Origin: Chromatiaceae bacterium
GTDB lineage: Bacteria; Pseudomonadota; Gammaproteobacteria; Chromatiales; Chromatiaceae
Direction of reading: 5' to 3'
NCBI GenBank assembly: GCA_022340805.1
Contig: JAJDNF010000005.1
Span: 1 to 62,985, forward strand
Length of the DNA stretch: 62,985 bases
This document shows positions 18,088-26,870 of this stretch, in pieces. Numbering within the stretch: the stretch's first letter is position 1; every line of letters starts with the position of its first letter. The position numbers and the translations under genes are program-made. The notes beneath the pieces are model-generated. The model worked only from the letters and a program-made list of their open reading frames with translations. It was not told the DNA's origin and searched no databases.

Positions 18088-18990
18088 GTGCCCTTGGCTG
18101 AACAGAATCTGACCCTCGACGCAGGCCCGTTCCAGGTCCGGGTGCGGTCGTCCGACCCGAGCTTTCTCGACACCCTGGGCTTCTTCTATCGTGGCTGCGT
18201 GCGTCACGACGGCCCACATTTCGTCGATTTCGACATCCGCATCAAGCGCCCGCGTGGTCTGCGCCGATGGCTGCAGCCGCAGGTGCTGTTCGAGATCGAC
18301 GCGCTGCGGCCGTTCGAGCCGCAGCCGGCGGAGAACGCGTTCCCGACCTACGAGTGGGGCCTCAACTGGTGCATTGCGACCAGTGCACACCGCTACCTGA
18401 TGCTGCATGCGGGCAGCGTGGCCTTCGGCGACGCGGGCATGATCCTGCCCGGCCATCCCGGCTCGGGCAAGAGCACGCTGTCCGCCGCCCTCACGCTGCG
18501 CGGCGGGCGCCTGCTGTCGGACGAATTTGGCCTGGTGCGGCCGGAGTCGCTGGAGCTGCTGGCGATGCCGCGCGGCATCCCACTGAAGAACACCTCGATC
18601 GAGGCGATCCTCGAGTTCGACAGTGCCGCGCCGCTGGGCCCGACCTACCCGAAGACGCGCAAGGGCAGGGTGCGCCATCTGCGCCCGGATGCGCTCAGCG
18701 TCGCGCAGCAGCAGCGGACCGCGACGCCGCGCTGGCTGGTCTTCCCGCGCTACCTGGCCGGCGCCACGGAAAACCTGGCGCCGCTGGACAAGTCCGAGGC
18801 GTTTCGCCAGCTTGCGTTCAACTGCTTCAACTACAAGCTGTTGGGCGAGACCGCGTTTCGCGCCGTCGCGCAGATCGTGCGCCAGACGCAGTGCTTCACC
18901 TTCACCTACAGCCGCCTCGACCGCGCGGTGGTGCAGCTGATGGACCTTGCCCAGGCCACCGGCCCGGCGGCCCACGGCAGTCCGCGATGA
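18088..18990 (+). CDS. HprK-related kinase A
   Basis: 300 residues related to the C-terminal kinase domain of HPr kinase/phosphorylase. The P-loop is GHPGSGKST at residues 122-130, preceded by LMLHAGSVAFGDAG and followed by LLSDEFGLV, where the acidic residues of HprK-type kinases sit. In HprK the substrate is HPr Ser46; this group lacks the HprK N-terminal domain and its substrate is unknown. The GTG at 18088 is the reported start; a TTG at 18094 is also possible. It lies 21 bases after the PqqD gene and overlaps the nucleotidyltransferase gene by four bases (ATGA). Confidence 0.85.
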   Translation: MPLAEQNLTLDAGPFQVRVRSSDPSFLDTLGFFYRGCVRHDGPHFVDFDIRIKRPRGLRRWLQPQVLFEIDALRPFEPQPAENAFPTYEWGLNWCIATSAHRYLMLHAGSVAFGDAGMILPGHPGSGKSTLSAALTLRGGRLLSDEFGLVRPESLELLAMPRGIPLKNTSIEAILEFDSAAPLGPTYPKTRKGRVRHLRPDALSVAQQQRTATPRWLVFPRYLAGATENLAPLDKSEAFRQLAFNCFNYKLLGETAFRAVAQIVRQTQCFTFTYSRLDRAVVQLMDLAQATGPAAHGSPR

Positions 18991-20084
18991 ACCTGCTGAT
19001 CCAGTTTCTGCGGCGCCCGGCGATCGTCCACAAATGGGGCGTCGAGGACTGGAACCGGTTCATGCCGCTGGCGCGGAATGCGCGCCTGCTGGGTCGGTGT
19101 CTGTACCTGCTCGAGCAGCACGATCTGCTCGGCGTGGTGCCGTCGCGCCTGGTCGACCAGCTGCGCGGGGCGTTGAATCAGACTCGCTATGTCCAGGTCC
19201 AGGCGCTGCGCGAGCTGCGCCATGTGGTGCGTGTGCTGGACCGGGAAGACATTCCCCCGCTGGTGCTCAAGGGTGTGGCCTATCTGGTTTCCGGGCTGCC
19301 GCCGAGCCGCTGGCGCAACCTGTCGGATATCGACCTGCTGGTACCCAAGGACGATATCGTCCGAGCGGAGCAGGCGCTCGGCCGCGATGGCTGGCAGCCG
19401 AGCGGCGACTTCGATGCCTACGACCAGCACTACTACCGCGACTGGATGCACGAGGTCCCGCCATTGGTCCATCGGCAGCGCGAGATCGAGGTCGATCTGC
19501 ACCACAATCTGGCACCCCCGGTGAGCCGGATCCAGATCAATGCGGCGAAGTTGTGGGCCGATTCCCTGCTGGTGAGCGGTCCCTACGGGATGGTGGTGCG
19601 CACGCTCGCGCCGGCCGACATGCTGCTGCACAACGCGATCCATCTGTTCATGAACGACGAACTGCGCGGCGGACTGCGCGATGTGGTGGATTTTCGCGAT
19701 CTGTTCGAGCATTTCCTCGCCCAGGACGCGGCCTTCGAGCAGTTGCTCCTGGGCCGCGCCAGGGCGCTGGGTTGTGGCCGGCCGCTCTACTACGCGGTCA
19801 GCACCGCACGCGATCTGCTCGGCCTGGCGCCATCCGCCGCCTTCCTCGCCGAGGTCGAGGTTTTTGCACCAGCCGCCCCGCAGGCCCGGCTGATGCGTTG
19901 GCTGATCGAGCAGGTGATGGCGCCAGCGCGCCTGGGACTGCGGCGGACCGCCGCCGCCAACCAGCTGCTGTTCGTGCGTTCGCACTGGGTGCGCATGCCG
20001 CCCGGGATGCTGTTCCGTCATCTGGTGCACAAAATGGTCAAGGCCAAGAAGCCGGCGCTGTCAGCGGCTGATCTGCCCGGGTGA
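18987..20084 (+). CDS. Nucleotidyltransferase-fold protein (PF14907-type)
   Basis: 365 residues starting MNLLIQFLRRPAIVHKWG. The nucleotidyltransferase signature is LKGVAYL at about 94-100 followed by NLSDIDLLVP with Asp114 and Asp116, and a third acid in REIEVDLHHN. This is the NTP_transf_5 type of uncharacterised transferases that is often found beside the HprK-like kinase and PqqD-like protein. It starts inside the kinase stop codon and its stop overlaps the next start, so four genes are tightly coupled. Its substrate is not known; nucleotide attachment to a protein or sugar is possible. Confidence 0.82.
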   Translation: MNLLIQFLRRPAIVHKWGVEDWNRFMPLARNARLLGRCLYLLEQHDLLGVVPSRLVDQLRGALNQTRYVQVQALRELRHVVRVLDREDIPPLVLKGVAYLVSGLPPSRWRNLSDIDLLVPKDDIVRAEQALGRDGWQPSGDFDAYDQHYYRDWMHEVPPLVHRQREIEVDLHHNLAPPVSRIQINAAKLWADSLLVSGPYGMVVRTLAPADMLLHNAIHLFMNDELRGGLRDVVDFRDLFEHFLAQDAAFEQLLLGRARALGCGRPLYYAVSTARDLLGLAPSAAFLAEVEVFAPAAPQARLMRWLIEQVMAPARLGLRRTAAANQLLFVRSHWVRMPPGMLFRHLVHKMVKAKKPALSAADLPG

Positions 20085-20779
20085 CCGGCGTGTTCGAGCA
20101 CGTCCGGCTGATCTGTTTTGACCTGGATGACACGCTGTGGCCCTGTCATCCGGTGATCCATGCGGCCGAGGTCGAGTGCTACGCCTGGCTGGATCGTCAG
20201 GCACCGCGGCTGACCGCATGCTACACCCCGGAGCAACTGCGCGAGCACCGCATCGCGCTCGGCCACGCGCGGCCCGATATCGCCCACGACCTTACCGAGG
20301 TCAGGCTGCGTTCCCTCGAGACCCTGCTCGCCGAGCACGGCTATAACGTCGATCTGGCGCACGCGGCCAGCGATGTGTTTCGGGCGGCGCGCAATCGCGT
20401 CACGCCCTATGCCGAGGTCATCGGGGCGCTGGCGGAATTGCGCCCGCGCTATACGCTGGTGTCCGTGACCAACGGCAATTCGCAGATCGAGCACACGCCG
20501 CTGCGAGCGAGTTTCGATCATTCGCTGACTGCGGCCGAGGTTGGGGCGGCAAAGCCCGATCCGGCGATATTCCAGGTCGCGAGCCAGCGCAGCGGTATCC
20601 CGCTGGACGCCTTCCTGCATGTCGGCGACGATCCGCTGCGCGACGTACAGGCGGCCCGCGACCTGGGTCTGACCACCGTCTGGGTGAACCGTGAGGCGAA
20701 CGACTGGCCGGACCCGTTGCCGCGCGCGGACCTCGAGGTGGCGGATATCAACCGGCTCGTGGAGCGAATGATCGGTTAG
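20081..20779 (+). CDS. HAD-superfamily phosphatase (IA type, YigB-like)
   Basis: 232-residue haloacid-dehalogenase-like hydrolase. Motif I is CFDLDDTLW with the nucleophilic Asp; motif II is SVTNGN; motif III Lys is in GAAKPDPAIF; motif IV is HVGDDPLRDV. The small helical cap (residues 20-95) is of the type seen in YigB/YjjG nucleotide or riboflavin-pathway phosphatases. The GTG at 20081 overlaps the previous stop by four bases. Association with the HPr-rel-A genes may be functional (dephosphorylation) or simple operon accretion. Confidence 0.85.
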   Translation: MTGVFEHVRLICFDLDDTLWPCHPVIHAAEVECYAWLDRQAPRLTACYTPEQLREHRIALGHARPDIAHDLTEVRLRSLETLLAEHGYNVDLAHAASDVFRAARNRVTPYAEVIGALAELRPRYTLVSVTNGNSQIEHTPLRASFDHSLTAAEVGAAKPDPAIFQVASQRSGIPLDAFLHVGDDPLRDVQAARDLGLTTVWVNREANDWPDPLPRADLEVADINRLVERMIG

Positions 20780-20808
20780 GCTTGGCCGTGGGCAGGGGGG
20801 AGCAACGC

Positions 20809-22095
20809 ATGTCGAGCAAGCGGGATTTGGTGAGACACCAGTTGATGGTCTACGCGCCGGCCGCGCTGCTGGTGATCGCGGCGTTCGTGTTGGCGTTCCA
20901 ATTCATCAAGCCGGCGCCGCCGAGTCACGTGGTGATGGCGACTGGTGCGCCCGAGGGGGCCTATCACGCGTTCGCCAAACGCTATGCCGACTACCTCGCC
21001 CGCGAAGGCATTACCCTGGAGTTGCGCGCGAGCGCGGGCTCACTCGAGAACCTCGCGCTGCTGCGCAGTGGCGAGGCGTCGTTGGCCCTGGTCCAGGGCG
21101 GCGTGGACGATGGCCGTGCAGGACCCGTGCTGGTTTCGCTCGGCAGCGTCTACTACGAGCCGCTGTGGTTGTTTCACCGCACCGGTCTGACGGTCGATCG
21201 GCTCGGCGATCTGGCGGACCGGCGTGTCGCCGTCGGCGTGCAGGGGTCGGGCACGCGTGCCCTGGTCGGGCGCCTGCTGCAGGACAACGCGGTCGACCAG
21301 GCTGGATGGGTCGGGATCGGCGGGCAGGCCGCGGTCGACGCACTGCTGGCCGGTCAGGTCGACGCCGCGTTTTTCGTCATGTCGGCGCAGAGCGCCCTGA
21401 TCGACGGTCTGCTGCGCCAGCCGCAGGTCGTACTGGCGGATTTCACACGTGCCCGGGCATATAGCCGCCGATATCGCTTTCTGAACAACCTCGAGCTGCC
21501 GGAAGGCACGATCGATCTGGCCGCCAACATCCCGGACCGCGAGGTTCGCCTGCTCGCGCCCACCGCCAACCTGGTGGCCAGGTCCGACCTGCACCCCGCC
21601 ATTGTCGACCTGATGCTGCAGGCGGCCGACGACGTACACCGTGCCGGCGGTTGGTTCGAGGCCCAGGACGAGTTCCCGATGCCGGGATTGCTGGCCTTTC
21701 CGCTGAGCGCGGAGGCCGATCGCTACTACAAGCACGGGCCGCCCTTTCTGCAGCGCTTCCTGCCGTTCTGGGCCGCCTCGCTGGTCGACCGCCTGAAGGT
21801 GATGCTGGTGCCGTTGCTGGTGCTGCTGTTCCCGCTGATCAAGGTCATGCCGCCGATCTACAGCTGGCGCATGCGCGCACGCATCTACCGCTGGTACGAC
21901 GAGGTCGAAAAGGCTGAACTGCTGTTGGCCGACGGGACCGGTGACATCGCCGCGGTTTTCCGTGAACTCGACCGGATAGAGGCCGAGGTGCAGCGCGTCA
22001 AGGTACCGCTATCGTTCACCGACCAGCTTTATCAGCTGCGCGAGCACATCGACCTGGTACGGCGCCACGCAGCCGCGCGGCAGCCCGTGGCCTGA
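20809..22095 (+). CDS. TAXI-family TRAP-type solute-binding protein anchored to the membrane
   Basis: 428 residues: an N-terminal membrane anchor (MVYAPAALLVIAAFVLAFQFI), a periplasmic TAXI ligand-binding domain starting VVMATGAPEGAYHAF with GSLENLALLRSGEASLALVQGG and GVQGSGTRALVG, and a second membrane span (VMLVPLLVLLFPLIKVMPPI) with a short cytoplasmic tail. TAXI proteins normally deliver organic acids or amino acids to a TRAP permease; this tethered type usually has no permease beside it, as here, suggesting sensing. I chose the ATG at 20809 with GGGGAG upstream. Last gene of the run that begins at 17015. Confidence 0.88.
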   Translation: MSSKRDLVRHQLMVYAPAALLVIAAFVLAFQFIKPAPPSHVVMATGAPEGAYHAFAKRYADYLAREGITLELRASAGSLENLALLRSGEASLALVQGGVDDGRAGPVLVSLGSVYYEPLWLFHRTGLTVDRLGDLADRRVAVGVQGSGTRALVGRLLQDNAVDQAGWVGIGGQAAVDALLAGQVDAAFFVMSAQSALIDGLLRQPQVVLADFTRARAYSRRYRFLNNLELPEGTIDLAANIPDREVRLLAPTANLVARSDLHPAIVDLMLQAADDVHRAGGWFEAQDEFPMPGLLAFPLSAEADRYYKHGPPFLQRFLPFWAASLVDRLKVMLVPLLVLLFPLIKVMPPIYSWRMRARIYRWYDEVEKAELLLADGTGDIAAVFRELDRIEAEVQRVKVPLSFTDQLYQLREHIDLVRRHAAARQPVA

Positions 22096-22130
22096 GGCCC
22101 GGCTGCCGCGCGGCACGCGGTCTGCGGTCG

Positions 22131-22481
22131 TCAGCCGCCGAAGAACAGGTGGATGCCGTACCAGCTGTCGTGGGGTCTCGGCAGGTAGCGATACTCGGTC
22201 ACGTAGCGGTACTCGGGCACGTAGACACGATATCCGTGCCGGTGGCTGTCATGGCGGTTACGGTCGCCGCGGTAGCGATACCCGTGGCGATAGCCGCCAT
22301 GACGGTCATTATCGTGGCGTTCGTGGCGTTCGTGGCGTTCGTGGCGTTCGTGGCGTTCGTGGCGTTCGTGGCGTTCGTGGCGTTCGTGGCCGCGTCCGCG
22401 GTCGCCGTCGGCCATGACCGTGCCCGACAGGCCGAAGGTAAGGGCAAGTGCTGCACTCAGCAACAGGGTCGAAAGTCTCAT
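22131..22481 (-). CDS. His/Arg-rich periplasmic protein with HER tandem repeats
   Basis: 116 residues. Residues 1-24 form a signal peptide (MRLSTLLLSAALALTFGLSG). The mature protein begins with eight exact His-Glu-Arg triplets, then His/Arg/Tyr-rich sequence and an aromatic end (SWYGIHLFFGG). The family is unknown to me; His-rich periplasmic proteins often bind metal ions. I use the ATG at 22481, which is preceded by GAGGAG; an ATG 33 bases upstream is less likely. A two-half-site direct repeat lies about 70-85 bases upstream. Convergent with the TAXI gene. Confidence 0.75.
   Translation of the reverse strand: MRLSTLLLSAALALTFGLSGTVMADGDRGRGHERHERHERHERHERHERHERHERHDNDRHGGYRHGYRYRGDRNRHDSHRHGYRVYVPEYRYVTEYRYLPRPHDSWYGIHLFFGG
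22313..22389. repeat. 9-bp tandem repeat (CGTGGCGTT, about 8.5 copies)
   Basis: The nine-base unit repeats without a visible mismatch and lies in frame within the HER protein, where it encodes His-Glu-Arg on the minus strand. Copy-number change would lengthen or shorten the protein without a frameshift. Confidence 0.95.
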
Positions 22482-22548
22482 GATCTGCTCTCCTCTGGGA
22501 TGCAAGGGGATCACCGCTGATCCTGAGAGCTAATCTGGACCACCCAGC

Positions 22549-22565
22549 CTGAACACAGGCTGAAC
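22549..22565 (-). promoter_or_regulatory. PmrA-like direct repeat GTTCAG-N5-GTTCAG
   Basis: On the minus strand GTTCAG (22565-22560), CCTGT, GTTCAG (22554-22549): two identical half-sites spaced 11 bases apart, the arrangement bound by OmpR/PmrA-type response regulators. The same bases also form the inverted repeat CAGCCTG-AACA-CAGGCTG (22545-22562). It lies upstream of the HER protein gene. No matching two-component pair is in the window. Confidence 0.5.
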
Positions 22566-22587
22566 GTCACAGCGAGCCGCGTACCGA

Positions 22588-23793
22588 TCAGATCTCGCGC
22601 AGGCCGTCGGACGGTTCGATGCGCGCGGAGCGCCAGCCGGCCAGCGCGGCGGCGACGACCGCGGCCCCGACCGTCATTGCCAGCGCCAGCGCATAATGCT
22701 GCGGCAGCAGAATGCACACCTGCTGGCCGGTCGCCAGCTGGTCGGCGAGCATGTTATTGATCGCGAACGCGGCGGCGAAATAGATCGCGATCGCCAGCGC
22801 CCAACCCAACAGGCCGGTATACAAGGCCTGGGTGACCGGGAACCAGACGATATCGCCGGTGCGGAAACCGACCAGGCGCAGCACCGACAGCTCCTTGCGC
22901 TTGCGGTCCACATTGGCCCACAGGCTGGCGCCCAGCGACAGCGAGAAGCCGAGCAGACCGATGATCGCGATCGCCCAGTAGATCACCGACAGGTTGCGGT
23001 CCATGCGCATGACCAGCTCGATATCGCCGGCCTTGGTGCGCACTTCGATGCCCTGTCCGGTCAGGTCGTCCTTGAGTGCCGCGACGTCGTAGATGGAACG
23101 CGCATACAGGCGGAAGCCCGGATAGCTGCGCTCGTCCGGATTGGTCGAGCCCTGCCAGCCAAGCTCCGGCACCTCGCGCCCGTCGCGAAAGTCCTCGACC
23201 GCCTCGACCAGGCGCACATCGGCAAATGCGCCTTCGCGAGCGAAGGCGGCCACCGGCGCCACCTCGGCCACGCTCAGCTCGACATGGGTGCGCTCTTTCT
23301 TGCCCGCGTAGTGGCGTGTGACGCTGCCGTCAATGCGGTCGCCGGCTGCGACCTGCAGTTTCTCTGCCGCCAGTTGCGACAGCACCACCTCGTTCATGCT
23401 CTCCGGAACCCTGCCGCCGGCCGGCAGCAGCGGGTCGCCATACCCGGAGGGAATCAGCTCGGCACGCACGATGTGGCCCGATTTTTCACTGTTGAGTTCG
23501 ATCGTCGCGGCGATGCTGCGGGTGCGCGGTACCAGGAATGCGATATCACTGCGGCCGCGCATCCTCTCGAACCAGTCAGTCTCGAAATGGCCGCTGCTCA
23601 CCGGGCGCACCTCGCGGGTTTCCGGGTTCTCGACCAGCTGCTGGAGCATGCCGCCGACGATGCCGAACTTGAGTCCGAACAGGACCAGCATTGGGCCGAG
23701 CACGGCGGCAAGCGCGAGCACGAAGCAGCCCGACATCTGCCACTCGTGGGCGTAGTCGCGCGAGGCGAGGCGTAGAGTCTTGAACAGGCGCAT
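22588..23793 (-). CDS. ABC transporter permease, FtsX/MacB type
   Basis: 401 residues with one N-terminal membrane span (FVLALAAVLGPMLVLFGL), a large periplasmic domain (about 45-265) and three C-terminal spans starting YWAIAIIGLLGFSLSLGAS, the topology of FtsX/MacB/LolC proteins that work mechanically on periplasmic partners rather than transport. The cytoplasmic loop NVDRKRKELSVLRLVG is the FtsX-type coupling signature. It starts 8 bases after the ATPase gene. Last gene of the Sel1-vWA-ATPase-permease cluster. Confidence 0.85.
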   Translation of the reverse strand: MRLFKTLRLASRDYAHEWQMSGCFVLALAAVLGPMLVLFGLKFGIVGGMLQQLVENPETREVRPVSSGHFETDWFERMRGRSDIAFLVPRTRSIAATIELNSEKSGHIVRAELIPSGYGDPLLPAGGRVPESMNEVVLSQLAAEKLQVAAGDRIDGSVTRHYAGKKERTHVELSVAEVAPVAAFAREGAFADVRLVEAVEDFRDGREVPELGWQGSTNPDERSYPGFRLYARSIYDVAALKDDLTGQGIEVRTKAGDIELVMRMDRNLSVIYWAIAIIGLLGFSLSLGASLWANVDRKRKELSVLRLVGFRTGDIVWFPVTQALYTGLLGWALAIAIYFAAAFAINNMLADQLATGQQVCILLPQHYALALAMTVGAAVVAAALAGWRSARIEPSDGLREI

Positions 23794-23801
23794 AGGATGT
23801 T

Positions 23802-24584
23802 TCAGCCGTTGACGACCGTCTCGGTGGTACGGCCGTCGTTGGATCGGTGGGTGTGATGGGCGAGGCGTCTCAGGCCGAGACGCTTGATATGGCGCCAGGC
23901 GTGGCTGGCGACCACGACGGTGATATTGCGCTCTTCGGCCAGCCCGATGAACAGCGACATGATTTTTTCCGCGGCAAACGGGTCCACCGAGGCGGTCGGC
24001 TCGTCCGCGATCACGATAGACGGCTCATGGGCCAGGGCGCGGCCGATCGCAACCCGCTGGCGCTCGCCGACCGACAGCGTCTCGGGCAGCTTGTCGAGAT
24101 GTCGGGCGATGCCGAGTTCGCGCGCCAGCGATTGTACGGTGTCGTTTTCGGGCAGGCCGAGTACGCTGCGCGACAGTGACATATTGTCGCGCACCGTCAG
24201 GTAGGGCAGCAGTCCGCCGGTCTGCATCACATAGCCGATGTGCCGCTTGCGCAGGTCGCCCAGTTTGTTCATCTGCCTTTTTTTCCACATCAGGGCCACG
24301 TCGATCGCGTCGTCCTCGCGCTCCGGACGGAAGCGGAACGCGGCAATCTGGGAGGGCTGAGCGATGAAGGCGAGCATGTCGAGCAGCGTGGACTTGCCAC
24401 AACCGGATTCGCCGATAAGTGCGATTTTCTCACCCTGGGTTATCTGCAGCGCCGGTACGCGCAGTCGAAAGGTGACGCCCTCAGAGGCGCGATCGCGGAT
24501 CACGTCGCGCAGGTGATAGACGGTCGGTTTGGCCTTGCTGCGGGATTGAAAGACGTTTTCCACGGGTTCCTTTGCTGGTCTCAA
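23802..24584 (-). CDS. ABC transporter ATPase of the FtsE/LolD/MacB type
   Basis: 260 residues. Walker A GESGCGKSTLLD, Q-loop YVMQTGGLLPYLTV, signature LSVGERQRVAIGRAL, Walker B IVIADEPTASVD and H-loop VASHAWRH. The Q-loop through LPYLTV is typical of MetI/LolD-like exporters. The start is uncertain: ATG at 24584 or GTG at 24563, the latter with AGGA just before it. A 267-base gap (24585-24851), in which I see no gene, separates it from the vWA gene upstream; the same strand and function suggest one unit. Confidence 0.88.
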   Translation of the reverse strand: MRPAKEPVENVFQSRSKAKPTVYHLRDVIRDRASEGVTFRLRVPALQITQGEKIALIGESGCGKSTLLDMLAFIAQPSQIAAFRFRPEREDDAIDVALMWKKRQMNKLGDLRKRHIGYVMQTGGLLPYLTVRDNMSLSRSVLGLPENDTVQSLARELGIARHLDKLPETLSVGERQRVAIGRALAHEPSIVIADEPTASVDPFAAEKIMSLFIGLAEERNITVVVASHAWRHIKRLGLRRLAHHTHRSNDGRTTETVVNG

Positions 24585-24851
24585 TGGGGCGCTCAGCGGC
24601 CCCCTGCCTGACTCTTGTGCACCTCGCGGCGCGGGCCTCTTTGACTATGCGCGGGACACAACTCGCGATCTGTGGTCGCTCAGACGTCCTCTGCGCGGCG
24701 CGCGGCGCCCATTTCTTAGGTTTCTTTGTTTATCTTCAAGCGGGCGAAACAGGCGTGGGCGCGCCCCTGCGGTAGCTGTCCGATCAATCCGTGCCATTCG
24801 GCGCGACTGAAAGCCTGCCTGTGCACACGCCACGACCAGCCTGGTCCACGC

Positions 24852-26870
24852 TCAGGGCAGCATATCCAGCGCCACCGGGAATACCGAGTCGCCACTCACC
24901 GGGCCGCCATCCAGGCTCACCCACAGGTCGGTGTGATCGTGCAGTGCGCGGTAATAGCTGATCTTGTCTTCCAGGCGATGCAGGAACTCGATCTGCTGGC
25001 GCGCCGGCCAGGTCTCCCAATCCTCCAGCGACAGGTTCATGACCTCACCGGTGTACGGGAGGTCCTCGATGTACTCGCGCATGAAGCCGAGGTCGGCGAG
25101 GCTGTTGCCGGCCCCGGCGGTGGTCGCGGTCGTGCTGCCCAGCTGCTCCGGGTCGCGCGACACTGTCGCTGCCAAGCTCTTGAGTTCGTTCAGGAAGTTC
25201 TGCGGTGACAGCAGCCCCTCCTCGGCGGTCTGCAGGACGCCCTTGAGGATGTCGTGCAGGTCGGACAGCTGGTCGCGGGTGAGAAGAACCTGCACGTCGA
25301 GTGTATGCTGCTCCGGATCGCGGATGTCGCGGTCGAGCAGCCAGGCATTGAACACGTTCGGGATCCTGCCACCCTCGTTGCGCTGCAGGTACTTCATGCG
25401 TAGCGCATAGCCGAGCTTGGCAACCTTGCTCTGCAGCGCGGCCAACTGGGGATTTTCGTCAGCCGGCGGTTCGGCCGGTTTGACCGGCAGCGGCTGCGCG
25501 CCGGCCGCCATCTGCACCTGCATGGTGATCTGACCGGCGAGCGTGTCGAGCACATGTCCGAACTCGTTCACATCGCCGGTCGGGACTGCGTAGTACAGGC
25601 TCCCGATGCCCGGAAACTTGGCCAGTTCGCGATATTGAGCCGCGGCGCTCGCATGATCGGCCTTGTTCGCCTCGGTCAGCAGATGCAGGACGAAGATCGC
25701 GACGCCTTTGTCACGCGCCAGCTGGCGCAGCGCCTCCGCATCCATGCCGGTGCTCGACAGTGGGTCGTTCGCGGTGCGTGGGCCGGCGTCGGTGATCAGC
25801 ACCAGGTAACGCGCGGCGTGCGGCGCCCAGTCCATGTCGTCGAGTGCCTGCTTTACGCCGGCGTAAGAATCCTCGATGAAGTCCTGGCTGGACACCTTGG
25901 CTGCGGTCAGGTCGTTGACCCTGCTGAGGAAGGTGCCGGGATTGCGGCCCTGTTCCAGGTCGACATAGGTACGCGCCAGGTACTCGAGCCCGGGGACCGC
26001 CTGCGGCGAATCACGGAACGCGACCAGGCCGAAGTTGACGTTGCCGAGCAGCCCGGCGTCGCCCAGCGCGTCGTAGATCTTCATCACCGCCTCGCGGGTG
26101 CGCACGATGTACGGGTCCATCGACAAGGTCGCGTCGATCGCGAACACCAGCCCTGCGCGGTAGGCGCTGTCGGCCTGCCCGGTGGCGACTGGCTCAGCGG
26201 CCTTGGCTGCGACCTTGGTTGTTGGTTGCGGTGGCGGCAGCGGTTTGTCACTGTCCAGCGGCACGCTGGACACCTCGAGCAGCCGGGCCTGTTCGCTGCC
26301 CAGGTAGAGGTCTTCGTGCTTCAGGATCGGCACCAGATAGAAGTTCTCGCGGATATCCAGCTTGCCCGGCGGCTGGATCGCGACCACCGGCGAGTCCGCG
26401 CGTGTCTCGCCGGCCTCGGCGGAACGGTACAGCGCCGCGTAGTGTTCCAGGTCGCGGTTCTTGGCGAGTTCGCGCACCGTGGCCGCATCGCGATACAGCA
26501 ATGCGCGGTCACGCCCGACCGCCTCGCGAAACGCCACGGTCAGGCCCTGTGCCCACTCGATCGTGCTGCTCGATGGCAGCCAGCCACTGACGCCGCCGTG
26601 GCGATCGGTGCCGACCTGCAGCCACAGCGCGCCGTCCTGGTGGGTCTTCGCGTAGACGTAGAACGCGGTGAACGGCGTGACGGCCGTGCCGGCTTCGCTG
26701 CCCGCGGCGGCGTACATCTGTGCCCCGGGTACCGACAGCACGCGCTGATACAGTGATTTCTTGCCGGAGATCAACAGCGGGCGGTCCGCCGCCGCGACGG
26801 GTCCCGAGATCAGCACCCCGAGCGACAGGGTCAGCGCGAGCAGGGCCGTGAGAAGTCTGTTCATCGTCAT
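24852..26870 (-). CDS. Periplasmic von Willebrand factor A protein, PpkA C-terminal-like
   Basis: 672 residues. A signal peptide (MNRLLTALLALTLSLGVLIS) leads to an SH3-like N-terminal region (to about 180) with SGWLPSSS, a linker and a vWA domain at roughly 245-430 whose metal site reads VFAIDATLSMDPY, with LVLITDAGPRTAND later. The C-terminal third is helical (LAALQSKVAKLGYALRMK). This layout resembles the extracytoplasmic part of the PpkA kinases of type VI secretion, without the kinase. I chose the ATG at 26870 because it overlaps the upstream stop as ATGA; ATGs at 26876 and 26864 are alternatives. Confidence 0.8.
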   Translation of the reverse strand: MTMNRLLTALLALTLSLGVLISGPVAAADRPLLISGKKSLYQRVLSVPGAQMYAAAGSEAGTAVTPFTAFYVYAKTHQDGALWLQVGTDRHGGVSGWLPSSSTIEWAQGLTVAFREAVGRDRALLYRDAATVRELAKNRDLEHYAALYRSAEAGETRADSPVVAIQPPGKLDIRENFYLVPILKHEDLYLGSEQARLLEVSSVPLDSDKPLPPPQPTTKVAAKAAEPVATGQADSAYRAGLVFAIDATLSMDPYIVRTREAVMKIYDALGDAGLLGNVNFGLVAFRDSPQAVPGLEYLARTYVDLEQGRNPGTFLSRVNDLTAAKVSSQDFIEDSYAGVKQALDDMDWAPHAARYLVLITDAGPRTANDPLSSTGMDAEALRQLARDKGVAIFVLHLLTEANKADHASAAAQYRELAKFPGIGSLYYAVPTGDVNEFGHVLDTLAGQITMQVQMAAGAQPLPVKPAEPPADENPQLAALQSKVAKLGYALRMKYLQRNEGGRIPNVFNAWLLDRDIRDPEQHTLDVQVLLTRDQLSDLHDILKGVLQTAEEGLLSPQNFLNELKSLAATVSRDPEQLGSTTATTAGAGNSLADLGFMREYIEDLPYTGEVMNLSLEDWETWPARQQIEFLHRLEDKISYYRALHDHTDLWVSLDGGPVSGDSVFPVALDMLP

